Assembly (NCBI GenBank): GCA_022508405.1
Contig: JAFLVI010000003.1
Location: 1-64,000, forward strand
Reading direction: 5' to 3'
Source of the DNA: Clostridiales bacterium
Lineage (GTDB): Bacteria > Bacillota > Clostridia > Christensenellales > Pumilibacteraceae
DNA length: 64,000 nt
The notes under the pieces are model-generated. The model worked only from the letters and a program-made list of their open reading frames with translations. It was not told the origin of the DNA and searched no databases. Of this stretch, positions 29,001 through 38,762 are shown piece by piece. The first letter of the stretch is position 1. Each line of letters begins with the position of its first letter. A program made the position numbers and the translations under genes.

Positions 29001-30752
29001 TTATTCTTCCGTATCGCCCGCACCGGTCGAATCAAAGTCGAAGTCATCGGAGGGCTCGTACATATCGTATGTTTCGGCGGGCTGTTCGTCAGTCTGCGCG
29101 TCGGCGTCATAGTCAAATTCGTCGGGCGTCTCATATGTCTCGTCTGATTCAGCGGGCATGTCGTACGCCGACGAGTCGGCTTCGACGTCACCGTCCTGCA
29201 TTTCGTATTGTTCATACGCTTCGTTAGGCGCGTCCGTGTTGTTGACGGTTGCTTCCGACTCCAGTATATAATCGTACAGCGGAGTGCAATCCAAACCGGT
29301 AAAGCCGTTTAAAAACGAGTACAAAAGCCGCGCTATGCTCAATGCGCCGCCGCGTTTATTTGATTCTATATAAATAGGAAGCACGGGATCGTGTACGCTG
29401 GTGCGCACAATAAAGTATCCGTCCGCATGCGACACATATGCGCGCACGCCCTCGTAGTTGTCATCGGAAAGTGCAAGCATGCGCTCGGACATGGCGGAAA
29501 GGCGCACAATGATTTTTTCGGCTACTTCGCGCCAGTTGTCGCAGGTAAAATTCAGTCTGATATCGCTTTCCGTCATGGGAACTTCCAAATCTTCTATCAA
29601 ATCGTTAAGCGTAAGCCCTTGACTTTGAAGATCGGAAAGCGCAATCAAAATTTTGGCTATAAAGAATGCGCCGTCATCCAAAAAGTAATGCTCGGCAAAC
29701 GCCGCGTGTCCGCTGCTTTCTATGGCGAGCGGTGCGTCTACCCCTTCGTCACACAGCCGCTTTGCTTCGTCTATAACATTGCGGTAACCGCGCTTAAACC
29801 GCTTTTGGACACCGCCGCGGCTTTCTATAAACTTGCGAAGCCCTTCGGTGGTGACGGAGTCGGTTACGATAGTGGCGCCTTGATGTTCGGGCAAAATCAT
29901 TGCCGCCGCAAGAGCAATAAGCTTGCAACGGTTTACTTCCGTGCCGTCCGCCGTTACTATGGCGCAACGGTCTGCGTCCGCGTCGAATATTATGCCCAAA
30001 TCGGCATTTGTGGAAATTACGCGGCTTTTAAGCGAGTCCATCGCCTCTGCGTTTTCGGGATTGGGCGCATGTGCGGGAAAGTTTCCGTTCGGCTCCAAAA
30101 ACTGCGACGGAGATACATCGCCGCCCAACGGTTCGATTACGCGTTTTGCAAAGAATCCGCCCGCGCCGTGTCCTGCGTCTACCGCGATTTTAAGTCCTTT
30201 TAACGGAAGGAACATCCCCGTTCCCTTCCTTATTGTTTCGGTAAGCGAATCGCAGTACAGCCGCAAAAAGTCGCGGCGGATAATTGTGGAAGTGGTTGAG
30301 CGCGGCAGTTTTTCACCGTTTTCTGCAAGCCCGATTATCTCGTCCAGCTGTTCGGAATTAACACCGCCTTCGGGCGTGAAAAACTTGAGTCCGTTGATGT
30401 CGCTCGGATGGTGGCTGGCGGTAATCATTATTGCACCGTCCACCGACATGGACGGGAACTGCGTTGTCATGTACGCCGCCGGTGTGGAAAACAACCCGCA
30501 TTCGTAAATTTCCAGACCGGCATACTTGAGTTCCGACACAATGGCGCGTTCAAACATTTCGCCCGTAAGCCTGCTGTCGCGCGCAACGGAAATCTTGCAT
30601 CTGGGCTTTTCGGTGCGCCTAGCAATCCACAGCGCAAAAGCGTTGGCAAAATCCCGAACAGCCTGTTCGGTAAGAGGCGCGCTTTTACCTTCGGACTCGA
30701 TCGCTCTGCCGCGAATGTCCGTTCCGCTCTTTAATATGCCGTAATTATTCAT
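29001..30752 (-). CDS. Phosphomannomutase/phosphoglucomutase-family protein with acidic C-terminal tail
   Basis: MITASHHPSDINGLKFF, DADADRCAIV, ESSGHAAF; SD ggaggg. Confidence 0.88.
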   Translation of the reverse strand: MNNYGILKSGTDIRGRAIESEGKSAPLTEQAVRDFANAFALWIARRTEKPRCKISVARDSRLTGEMFERAIVSELKYAGLEIYECGLFSTPAAYMTTQFPSMSVDGAIMITASHHPSDINGLKFFTPEGGVNSEQLDEIIGLAENGEKLPRSTTSTIIRRDFLRLYCDSLTETIRKGTGMFLPLKGLKIAVDAGHGAGGFFAKRVIEPLGGDVSPSQFLEPNGNFPAHAPNPENAEAMDSLKSRVISTNADLGIIFDADADRCAIVTADGTEVNRCKLIALAAAMILPEHQGATIVTDSVTTEGLRKFIESRGGVQKRFKRGYRNVIDEAKRLCDEGVDAPLAIESSGHAAFAEHYFLDDGAFFIAKILIALSDLQSQGLTLNDLIEDLEVPMTESDIRLNFTCDNWREVAEKIIVRLSAMSERMLALSDDNYEGVRAYVSHADGYFIVRTSVHDPVLPIYIESNKRGGALSIARLLYSFLNGFTGLDCTPLYDYILESEATVNNTDAPNEAYEQYEMQDGDVEADSSAYDMPAESDETYETPDEFDYDADAQTDEQPAETYDMYEPSDDFDFDSTGAGDTEE

Positions 30753-30860
30753 ACGCCCTCCGTAATGCGGGATATGTTTCTCCCGTATATTATATATCTT
30801 TTAGTCGTTTTTGACAAATGCTTTTAACATAAATTCGCCAAATTTCCCAAAATATCGCGA

Positions 30861-32012
30861 CTATAAAATATTAAAAATCTCATCATACCCTTTTACGGCG
30901 TAGTCCGCTTCGCTTACCGCACCGCCGCTCGGGTCAAACAGGCATGTATCAAGCCCGCTGTTTATGCCGCCGCGAATGTCCGAATTTACGCCGTCGCCAA
31001 ACACGAGTACTCTCGATTTATCGGTTACATCAAGCGCTTTTAACACATAGTCGAAAAACCGCGCGTCCGGCTTGTTGTACCCTATCTCGTCCGAAATAAA
31101 CACACCGTCCGTGTGACTTATGACTGCCTTTAACCGCTCGCGTGCGATAAAAGCAAACCCGTTGGTAATTATGTATACCTTTATTCCCCGCGCGCGCACG
31201 TCGTCCAAAAACTCGATCGCGCCGTCAATCACAAACCGCGTCCTTTTCATTTCCGCCATGAACGCGGCGCTCATGGCCGAAGCGTCAAAATTCTCGTTTA
31301 ACCGCTCTTTTAACATTGCAAAGCGCAGTTTATCCAACTCGTCGCGCAACAACCCTTCGTTTTCCAGCTTGCGCCACACAAAAACCGTTATGTCCGAAAA
31401 CTCGGCGATTATTTTTTGATCGGGGGCTTTTACGCCCACCTGCCGCGCCGCGTTAACTACAGAAGTGCACATGGCTTTTTTAAAGTCCAGCACAGTATCG
31501 TCCGCATCGCAAAGCAAAATATCGTACCTGTTGTTGCGCGGACGTGCCAAAGCTTTTGATAGCTTTTGCACGCAGTCGCCGCCGGACGTATCTATAGTGT
31601 AATCGGCATAGCGGCGGTATAGTTTTTCGCGCTCGTTAATTGTTTTTTCCAAATAGTTCTTAAACGGTCTGTCCGAAGATTCAATTCGTTTTTTCAGAAT
31701 ATCTATCGGCGCAGTCAAATACACAATATCGCAGTTGCGGCGCAAAGCTGACATGTTGCGCTTACTAAGCACCGCGCCGCCGCCGCACGATATTATTGTA
31801 GCGTTTGAAGAAGCCGCGTCGATTACAATTTCGCTCTCCGCCTGTCTGAATGCTTTTTCGCCGTGCTCGTCTATAAAGCGCGAAATATCGCCGTACCGAG
31901 CGGTAAACTCGCCGTCGGTATCGATAACCTGCCCACCGAAGCTTTGCGCATACCGCAATGCCAGTGTGGACTTTCCGCTGCCCATAGGACCGATAAAGGC
32001 TATCTTTCGCAC
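30861..32012 (-). CDS. aroK: Shikimate kinase fused to a HAD (YjjG-like) phosphatase
   Basis: Residues 1-~160: GPMGSGKSTLA, DTDGEF, CGGGAV, DRPF; residues ~162-383: DADDTVLDF, IITNG, KPDARFF, GDGVNSDIRGG; GTG start inside the aroQ 3' end. Confidence 0.9.
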   Translation of the reverse strand: MRKIAFIGPMGSGKSTLALRYAQSFGGQVIDTDGEFTARYGDISRFIDEHGEKAFRQAESEIVIDAASSNATIISCGGGAVLSKRNMSALRRNCDIVYLTAPIDILKKRIESSDRPFKNYLEKTINEREKLYRRYADYTIDTSGGDCVQKLSKALARPRNNRYDILLCDADDTVLDFKKAMCTSVVNAARQVGVKAPDQKIIAEFSDITVFVWRKLENEGLLRDELDKLRFAMLKERLNENFDASAMSAAFMAEMKRTRFVIDGAIEFLDDVRARGIKVYIITNGFAFIARERLKAVISHTDGVFISDEIGYNKPDARFFDYVLKALDVTDKSRVLVFGDGVNSDIRGGINSGLDTCLFDPSGGAVSEADYAVKGYDEIFNIL

Positions 32013-32419
32013 AGCAAAAACTCCAATGCCAGCATATAGCTGTCACCGCCGAAGCCGGCTATACAGCCCGCAGTGTGCTTTGCCAAAACGCTTTTTTGCC
32101 TAAACTCTTCCCGCGCCAAAATGTTGGACAAATGCACTTCCACTGTTTTTGCCTTTACGCAGGACAGTGCGTCTGCAATCGCGTACGAATAATGTGTGTA
32201 CGCCCCCGCATTTATAATAAGCCCGTCAAAGCCGCCTTTTTGCAAACGGTTGACTATTTCGCCTTCTATATTGGACTGAAAAAACTCTATCTCCGCGCCC
32301 TTGCTGTCGGCAAGGGCTTTAAGTCGCGCGTTGATATCGTCCAAACTTTCCGTGCCGTAAATATCTTCCCGACTGCCAGTTATGTTGATATTTACGCCGT
32401 TTAACACCAAAATCTTCAT
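32000..32419 (-). CDS. aroQ: 3-dehydroquinate dehydratase type II
   Basis: MKILVLNGVNINITGSRE, INAGAYTHYSYAIADAL, VEVHLSNI. Confidence 0.95.
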   Translation of the reverse strand: MKILVLNGVNINITGSREDIYGTESLDDINARLKALADSKGAEIEFFQSNIEGEIVNRLQKGGFDGLIINAGAYTHYSYAIADALSCVKAKTVEVHLSNILAREEFRQKSVLAKHTAGCIAGFGGDSYMLALEFLLCER

Positions 32420-33208
32420 TTAGTCACCTCCTATTTCGCCGCGCTCGCGCAAAAGCTTTGCCGTACTTTCATATACCTTTTCTACATCAAAGTCGTCCCG
32501 CAACAATATTTTGTCGCCTTCTATCGCTTGATAGACCAGCATGTCAGTGCCGTCCGCGACAGTCGCGCCGTTATTGCGGGTGCGCCGCAAAAACGGAGTG
32601 AGCGAGTCCGAATACACAACGTCAAACGCATAATCGAACATCGGCGGAACACAAAATTCTTTTAGCGCGTCTTCGCCGTTAATGCCGAGCGGCGTGCAGT
32701 TTACTATCATTTGTGCCGACTGGTTTGTGTACAGCTCGGCATTATTGTACTTTGCCGCAAGCCGCGCACCGTTTACCACCGACCGCCCCAGCACGTACGC
32801 CTTTTTTCCGGCTCCGTCAAGCGCATTTACTACCGCGTGCGCCGCGCCGCCTGTACCCAAAACCAACACGGCGTTTACTTTGTTTTTCCAGTCCGCAAAG
32901 TTTCTGTTCAGCGCGCGCATAAATCCCGCGCCGTCCGTACTGTGTGCCGATCTATCCGCACACCGCACCACGTTGACCGAAAAATCCGCGTCCGGAATAA
33001 ACCGACTTATCTCCGACTTGTACGGCTTGGTCACAAAAAAACCGTCGTAATCGCGCAAAAGGCGGTTTACCGCTTCGGTCAGTCTGTCGTACGGCGTATC
33101 TGTTACGTCAAACTCTATACCCAGTCCCAGTACTTGCGAAATCGCCCTGTGCACGGCGGGCGACTTTGTGTAAGATATGTCTCTGCCGAGAAGCGCTATT
33201 TTATACAC
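32420..33208 (-). CDS. aroE: Shikimate dehydrogenase
   Basis: SYTKSPAVHRAI, VTKPYK, LGTGGAAHAVVNAL, NCTPLGING. Confidence 0.93.
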   Translation of the reverse strand: MYKIALLGRDISYTKSPAVHRAISQVLGLGIEFDVTDTPYDRLTEAVNRLLRDYDGFFVTKPYKSEISRFIPDADFSVNVVRCADRSAHSTDGAGFMRALNRNFADWKNKVNAVLVLGTGGAAHAVVNALDGAGKKAYVLGRSVVNGARLAAKYNNAELYTNQSAQMIVNCTPLGINGEDALKEFCVPPMFDYAFDVVYSDSLTPFLRRTRNNGATVADGTDMLVYQAIEGDKILLRDDFDVEKVYESTAKLLRERGEIGGD

Positions 33209-34448
33209 CTAACACCTCCTCGAAAAACGACGGATAGCTTACGGAAACGCATTCGGCGTTTTGCACTACAGCTCCTGCTCCCGCCGCTCCCGCCACCGCC
33301 GCCGCCATAGCAATGCGGTGGTCGCCTTGCGGATTGACCGTCCCTTTTTTTAGCGGCTTGCCGCCGTAGATAATCATGCCGGAGTCCGTTTCTTCTATTT
33401 GCGCGCCTAGACTCTTAAGCGCGGCAACCGTACAGCTTATTCTGTCGCTTTCTTTGTGCCGCAGTTCTCCCGCACCTTCTATAACGCTGACGCCGTCTAT
33501 ATGGCACGCCAAAGCGCACAGCGCCGGAATTTCGTCTATAACGAGCGGAACTTCGTTTTCGCCTATTATAATAGGTCTTAATTTCCCGCCGCTTACCGAT
33601 ATATCGCCGTACGGCTCGGCGCAGTCCGTGCGATTATCCACGCTGACGCGACCGCCGATTTTGCGAACAATATCCAAAAAACCGGTGCGCGTAGGGTTGA
33701 GTCCAACGTTTTTTACAGTGCAACTGCCCCCTACCGCAAGCGCGAGCGCAATAGGATATGCCGCCGCTGAAATATCGCCGCAGACGGTTATGTCGTTACC
33801 GAATATTATGCCGCCGGCACACTTTACCGTATTGCCGTCAAGCGCAACATCGCCGTTCATATCATTAAGCATAATCTCGGTATGGTTGCGCGTTTTGATT
33901 TTTTCTGTGACGGTGACGGCGGACGAACAATTCAGCCCCGCAAGCAACAGCGCGCTTTTTACCTGCGCGGACGATATGGGCATAAAATACTCCATACCGC
34001 GGAGCGGCGACCCGATAATGCGCACGGGCAAGTGCCCATCCGTATCGGCAATACGCGCACCCATAATCCTGAGCGGGTCTATAACGCGCTTCATCGGCCT
34101 AGTGCGAAGCGAGCTGTCCCCGTCTATCTCAAACACCCCGTTCAGTCCGGAAAGCAAGCCCATAAGAAGCCGTGCAGTCGTTGCGGAATTTCCGCAGTCA
34201 AGCGCACACGAGCGAAACGGCGCGCCGGTAATAAACGCGGTGTTACCTTGTATATCGATTTTTGCGCCCAAATGCTTCATGCAATCAACGGCGGAAAGCA
34301 CGTCGTCGCACAGCGAAATGTTGCGGACGGTAGAATTACCGACCGCGTAAGAACAAAGCACCACGGCGCGCACCGATATACTCTTGTCCGGCGGCACGAT
34401 AAGTGTTTTGTCGTAACTGTTCAGTTGCGGAACAGTCTTTTCGCTCAT
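33201..34448 (-). CDS. aroA: 3-phosphoshikimate 1-carboxyvinyltransferase
   Basis: PPDKSISVRAVVL, DCGNSATTARLLMGLL, RHKESDRI, GDHRIAMAAAVAG. Confidence 0.95.
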   Translation of the reverse strand: MSEKTVPQLNSYDKTLIVPPDKSISVRAVVLCSYAVGNSTVRNISLCDDVLSAVDCMKHLGAKIDIQGNTAFITGAPFRSCALDCGNSATTARLLMGLLSGLNGVFEIDGDSSLRTRPMKRVIDPLRIMGARIADTDGHLPVRIIGSPLRGMEYFMPISSAQVKSALLLAGLNCSSAVTVTEKIKTRNHTEIMLNDMNGDVALDGNTVKCAGGIIFGNDITVCGDISAAAYPIALALAVGGSCTVKNVGLNPTRTGFLDIVRKIGGRVSVDNRTDCAEPYGDISVSGGKLRPIIIGENEVPLVIDEIPALCALACHIDGVSVIEGAGELRHKESDRISCTVAALKSLGAQIEETDSGMIIYGGKPLKKGTVNPQGDHRIAMAAAVAGAAGAGAVVQNAECVSVSYPSFFEEVLGV

Positions 34449-35446
34449 GCTTTTTTAAGTTCCTTTATGGCAAGGTCGTAGCGCTCTGTAAAATCCTGTT
34501 GGAACAAGCGCACTTCTATGATTTCTCCCGCCGATACGGGAAGCATTACGGTTATTGTTTGCCCGTCGTTCTTTTTGTCGCGCGCGGCGCGCTTGATTAC
34601 CGAACCGGACGAGGTGCGCGGCGGCGATACAAAACGCTTGCAAATGGATATCACTTGATTGTAAAAACTTTCGTCCATCAAGTCCTTGCACATCGTGCAT
34701 TCGGTCATTATACCTTTAAGCACGTACTCGCCGTGCGTGGACTTGTAGCCGTCTATCGCCTCCAGCGCGTGCCCTACCGTATGCCCGACATTGAGAAGTT
34801 TGCGCAATCTCTTGTCCTTAGGGTCGGCTTGCACAACCGCCTTTTTGATTTCTATACACTTTTCAATGAGTGTGTACAACGCGTCGCGGTCGTATTGGAT
34901 AATGCTCTCCAGATTTTCTGTGAGCATGGTGTAAGACTTTTCGGTAAGCAAGCACGTTTTAATAAGTTCGCCGTACCCGCAAAGCCAGTCTTCTTCGTAC
35001 AGCGTTTCCAAAAAGTCGTACGATATTATAACGCGTTCGGGAGCGTGAAACGCCCCTACAAGGTTTTTTGCGCCGTTAAAGTTGATTGACGTCTTGCCGC
35101 CTATCGACGAATCCACCATTGCAAGCAACGTTGTGGGAATGACAATCCAGTCTATTCCGCGCATATACAGCGAAGCCGCAAGCCCCACAATATCGCCGAC
35201 CACGCCGCCGCCCAGCGCCGCGATTTTATCCGTGCGCTTCAGTCCGCGCGAATCCATTTCCGCAAGCACGGAAAACAGCGTTTGCTGATTTTTGCTGTCC
35301 TCGCCCGCAGGAATGACAAATGCGTTTATAGCAAGCTCGGGATACAGCTTAGCCACGTTTTCATCCGTAACGATCATTGCACACAGCGACAACGCATTCT
35401 TAATGTCGCTGCTCAACTGCTTTCCGTACAAAATATTAGTCGTCAT
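34445..35446 (-). CDS. aroB: 3-dehydroquinate synthase
   Basis: GGGVVGDIVGLAASLYMRGI, LLAMVDSSIGGKTSINF, NVGHTVGHALE. Confidence 0.96.
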   Translation of the reverse strand: MTTNILYGKQLSSDIKNALSLCAMIVTDENVAKLYPELAINAFVIPAGEDSKNQQTLFSVLAEMDSRGLKRTDKIAALGGGVVGDIVGLAASLYMRGIDWIVIPTTLLAMVDSSIGGKTSINFNGAKNLVGAFHAPERVIISYDFLETLYEEDWLCGYGELIKTCLLTEKSYTMLTENLESIIQYDRDALYTLIEKCIEIKKAVVQADPKDKRLRKLLNVGHTVGHALEAIDGYKSTHGEYVLKGIMTECTMCKDLMDESFYNQVISICKRFVSPPRTSSGSVIKRAARDKKNDGQTITVMLPVSAGEIIEVRLFQQDFTERYDLAIKELKKA

Positions 35447-36585
35447 ACCGCACTCTCCTTTTGTTCATATCTTCTCTTTACTTCTTCCACGGTGTCGCCG
35501 CCCAGCATGTCCGAAAGCGCCGAAGCCAAAGCCAAAGCGACCGCCGCTTCGCACACCACTCCGCCCGCCGGCACCGCGCACACGTCGGCGCGCTCGGACG
35601 CCGCTTTTGCCTGCTTATGCGTGGATATATCTACGGTGTTAAGCCCGTTTTTAAGCGTGGGAATGGGCTTAAAATACGCCCTTATAATAATATCTTGCCC
35701 GTTGCTCATGCCGCCTTCTATGCCACCGGCGCGGTTGGTTCGGCGTTCGGCTTTGCCAGAGTTGCTTAAATAAATCTCGTCGTGAACAGCCGATCCGTAA
35801 AGCGAAGCGCCGTCTATTCCGTCACCTATTTCCACAGCTTTGACGGACGGAACACTGCCTACCGCGCTCATGATAATGCCGTCTAAGCGCTTATTTAAGG
35901 CTGTGTAGCTGCCCACGCCCGACTTTACCCCTTTTACCACTATTTCGCTTGCGCCGCCCAGCGTGTCGCCCGACAGTGCGGCTATGCGGATTTCGCCCAC
36001 CATTTTTTCGCTTGCGGCGGCGTCCAAGCATCGAACCTTGTCCGCGTCCGCACGAGTGTTGACGTCAGTATAATCGGTGCAAGCCTTTGCCTTTACTATT
36101 CCGATTGCAACGGTGTGACTGGCCACCGTTATGCCCAACTCGGCAAGATATTGCTTAGCTATAGCTCCAAGTGCGACAAGCATAGCCGTGTTGCGCGCGG
36201 AAGCGCGTTCGGCCACGTTTCTGGCGTCCGAAAATCTGTACTTGACCGCGCCCGACAAATCGGCGTGACCAGGTCGCACGGCGGTAAGCTTTCTGTCCGT
36301 TCCCGTCGCGTCCGCGCCGATTGTGTTTTGCCAGCTTTGATAATCGTTATTTTTAATCAGCAGAGCAATCGGACTGCCCGTACTTTTATGCGCACGAACG
36401 CCCGCAACGATTTCCGCGCAGTCGTCTTCTATCTGCATGCGCGCGCTTCTGCCCAGCCCGAGCATACGGCGCTTCAGCTCGGAATTTATGAATTCCCCGT
36501 CTACCGTAAGCCCTGCGGGCACGTTGCTTATTATTCCTACCAACATTTTGCCGTGCGATTCCCCGGCCGTAACAATTTCTATCAT
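35443..36585 (-). CDS. aroC: Chorismate synthase
   Basis: TAGESHGKMLVGI, RPGHADLSGAVKY, GGIEGGMSNGQDI. Confidence 0.96.
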   Translation of the reverse strand: MIEIVTAGESHGKMLVGIISNVPAGLTVDGEFINSELKRRMLGLGRSARMQIEDDCAEIVAGVRAHKSTGSPIALLIKNNDYQSWQNTIGADATGTDRKLTAVRPGHADLSGAVKYRFSDARNVAERASARNTAMLVALGAIAKQYLAELGITVASHTVAIGIVKAKACTDYTDVNTRADADKVRCLDAAASEKMVGEIRIAALSGDTLGGASEIVVKGVKSGVGSYTALNKRLDGIIMSAVGSVPSVKAVEIGDGIDGASLYGSAVHDEIYLSNSGKAERRTNRAGGIEGGMSNGQDIIIRAYFKPIPTLKNGLNTVDISTHKQAKAASERADVCAVPAGGVVCEAAVALALASALSDMLGGDTVEEVKRRYEQKESAV

Positions 36586-36684
36586 AAAAAACTCTTTATA
36601 AAATTTGATGTGTTTAGTTTATACAGAACGTATGTGAAAACGCAGAGAGCCGCGTCCGCATTATTATGAACATGCGCGATTAAA

Positions 36685-36842
36685 GTGTGGTGACGGGCGA
36701 CGGCGCAATCAGATTGCGTAGGCGATTTTTGTGATGCGAAGGCGGCGACACAAAGTCGTAGCAGCGCTACGTCGAAGTGACGCCAACGCACGCAGCGCGG
36801 AAATCGACAGCAAGATATTGCGTAAGTCGCGCGGAGCCACAC
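36685..36842. repeat. MITE-like/structured intergenic element
   Basis: GTGTGG...CCACAC ends; internal hairpins CGCAATC-a-GATTGCG and CGTAGC-agc-GCTACG. Confidence 0.4.
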
Positions 36843-36845
36843 ATA

Positions 36846-38759
36846 CTACCAGCTGCCGCCACCGCCGCCGCCGAAACCTCCACCCCCGCCACCGCCGTGA
36901 CCGCCGCCGGAGAATGAACCGATGCTCGCCTTGGGCGGAACGTACGAAAGCGACTTGCCTACCGAGTCGGACATGCGGGACAAAACATAAATATCAAATA
37001 ATGAAATATCCCTGCCGCTGTAGTATGTAGGCGGCTCGATAGTGAGATCGGCAAACTTGTTCTGCCATATATCGGACACGCCCAAAACATTCGCATACGG
37101 CAATATATTATAGTAATACTGCGGGTCGTCTTTTAACAGAGTTTCCAACTCGTCCTTTTGCGCGTCACGCAAAAAGTTGCGAAATCCGATTACATCGTTT
37201 AACTGTTCGGTATAGCCGTCCTTGCGCCGAGTCAGGAATGGCGCAAGCGCGGAGGTTGCACCAATACATACGGCAAAAATGACTTTTTCAGTCCACCCCA
37301 TTGCATCGGTGGGCACAATAAACATGACCGCAACCGTCAAAAGAATAGCCACAATAAAGAACAGCACCAAAAACACCTTGCTCCTTACTTCGCCCAGCTT
37401 GAAATACGTCGTAACAAGCATACTGCCGAGCGCGGACGCAAGCGCAACCGGAATGACTGTGATAACGCCGAGCAAATTGAAAAATCCGCCCGCTATGCGA
37501 AGCGTACAAAGCACCGAGCCCAGCACGGCAAAAAGCGCCGCCGCCACCGCCATGAATATCGATAAAGCCGTATACCCCTTTTTGTAGAACTTGCCGCTAA
37601 ACTCATCGTTTACAGCTTCTTTTACGTTTGTTATGTGCGTGGCAAAATCGCCGGACAACTCTTTTACGCCTATTCGCTTATTTTCGTGTTCCTTTGGACT
37701 TTTACTGTTTTTAAACAGCGAGTTAAACATGTTGCGCTCGTATTCCGTAACCGGATCGATATCTTTAAGCTTAACCAAGTATGTATCGTCGTCTTGCTCG
37801 TCGATTGCAATATAGCCTTCGCTTGCCCAGTAGAAAATAAGCGAAGTTACGTCGCTTGACGAACATGTGCCGTCTATGATTTTTCCAAGCTGAACGGGAA
37901 GCATACGCCGCTTGATACCGGTTTTTCCGTCCGTCATAGGCGGATAAAAGCTTACCACAGGCGTCAGCGGCTTGTCCTTGCCCAAAAACACCATCATAAG
38001 CACCGCCGCCGCGACAAGCATAACGCCTATAACAATCGTTATGACGCCTTCAAAACCGCTGTCCGTAAGCGTGCCGACGGGCATTTTTGCTTTTACGCGC
38101 ACGCCTGTAAACGGGTTTAAATTGCCCGTTTCCAGCACTACGGTCTTCCCTTCGTTTGTAAGAGAAGCAGCAACATTCTTTTCTCCCACCCAAACGGAAA
38201 CAGCGTTATTCTGCACCGCCGTCGGGAAAGTGACGGAAACCGTGGCGCTTTTTATAGCGCACGCCCATCCGCTTCCTAAGGCGTTTATATCCAGAATATC
38301 CTTACCGTCGGGATGCTCGGGCGTAATATAATCGTACTTGAGCGTGCAAGCGAGCCGCTCCCCTTCGTCAAAATAATAATCGGGGTCGCCCACCTTGATG
38401 CGCACAATCTTATTGCCCGCCTCGTGCATAATCTCGTATTGTACGCGGAAGCCGCGATTGTCTGTTGCAATCACTTTAAGATTGCGCACACGCTCGCCCG
38501 AATTGACCGGAATATCCACGCAAATTCCGTGACGCGGCTCGACAAACTCGACCGAAATTTCCTGCTTGATTTTGCACGAGCGATCCTTGCTCCAGTCGAC
38601 GTCCACGCGCATTTTGTTAATGACCATAGCGTCATCTATGGTCTGTACGTAATCTCCGTCGTAAAATACCGAAACAAAAATGAATATTCCTATAAAAAAC
38701 AGTACCGCCGTAGCGAAAAGTATTCCGAAAACGACGGTTGATCTTTTTTGAGAATTCAT
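36846..38759 (-). CDS. DUF2207-type membrane protein with Gly-rich C-terminus
   Basis: Extracellular beta-rich N-terminal domain, TMs, GGGHGGGGGGGFGGGGGGSW end; adjacent to lemA. Confidence 0.8.
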   Translation of the reverse strand: MNSQKRSTVVFGILFATAVLFFIGIFIFVSVFYDGDYVQTIDDAMVINKMRVDVDWSKDRSCKIKQEISVEFVEPRHGICVDIPVNSGERVRNLKVIATDNRGFRVQYEIMHEAGNKIVRIKVGDPDYYFDEGERLACTLKYDYITPEHPDGKDILDINALGSGWACAIKSATVSVTFPTAVQNNAVSVWVGEKNVAASLTNEGKTVVLETGNLNPFTGVRVKAKMPVGTLTDSGFEGVITIVIGVMLVAAAVLMMVFLGKDKPLTPVVSFYPPMTDGKTGIKRRMLPVQLGKIIDGTCSSSDVTSLIFYWASEGYIAIDEQDDDTYLVKLKDIDPVTEYERNMFNSLFKNSKSPKEHENKRIGVKELSGDFATHITNVKEAVNDEFSGKFYKKGYTALSIFMAVAAALFAVLGSVLCTLRIAGGFFNLLGVITVIPVALASALGSMLVTTYFKLGEVRSKVFLVLFFIVAILLTVAVMFIVPTDAMGWTEKVIFAVCIGATSALAPFLTRRKDGYTEQLNDVIGFRNFLRDAQKDELETLLKDDPQYYYNILPYANVLGVSDIWQNKFADLTIEPPTYYSGRDISLFDIYVLSRMSDSVGKSLSYVPPKASIGSFSGGGHGGGGGGGFGGGGGGSW

Positions 38760-38762
38760 AGT

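Noticed and set aside
33376-34350. 324-aa plus ORF
   Set aside because: Antisense to aroA, Ser/Pro-rich, no RBS.
36582-36842. 86-aa minus ORF
   Set aside because: Translation of the intergenic repeat-like element at 36685-36842.
36849-36912. GGN-rich repetitive DNA
   Set aside because: It encodes the Gly-rich tail of the DUF2207 protein; ordinary for that family.
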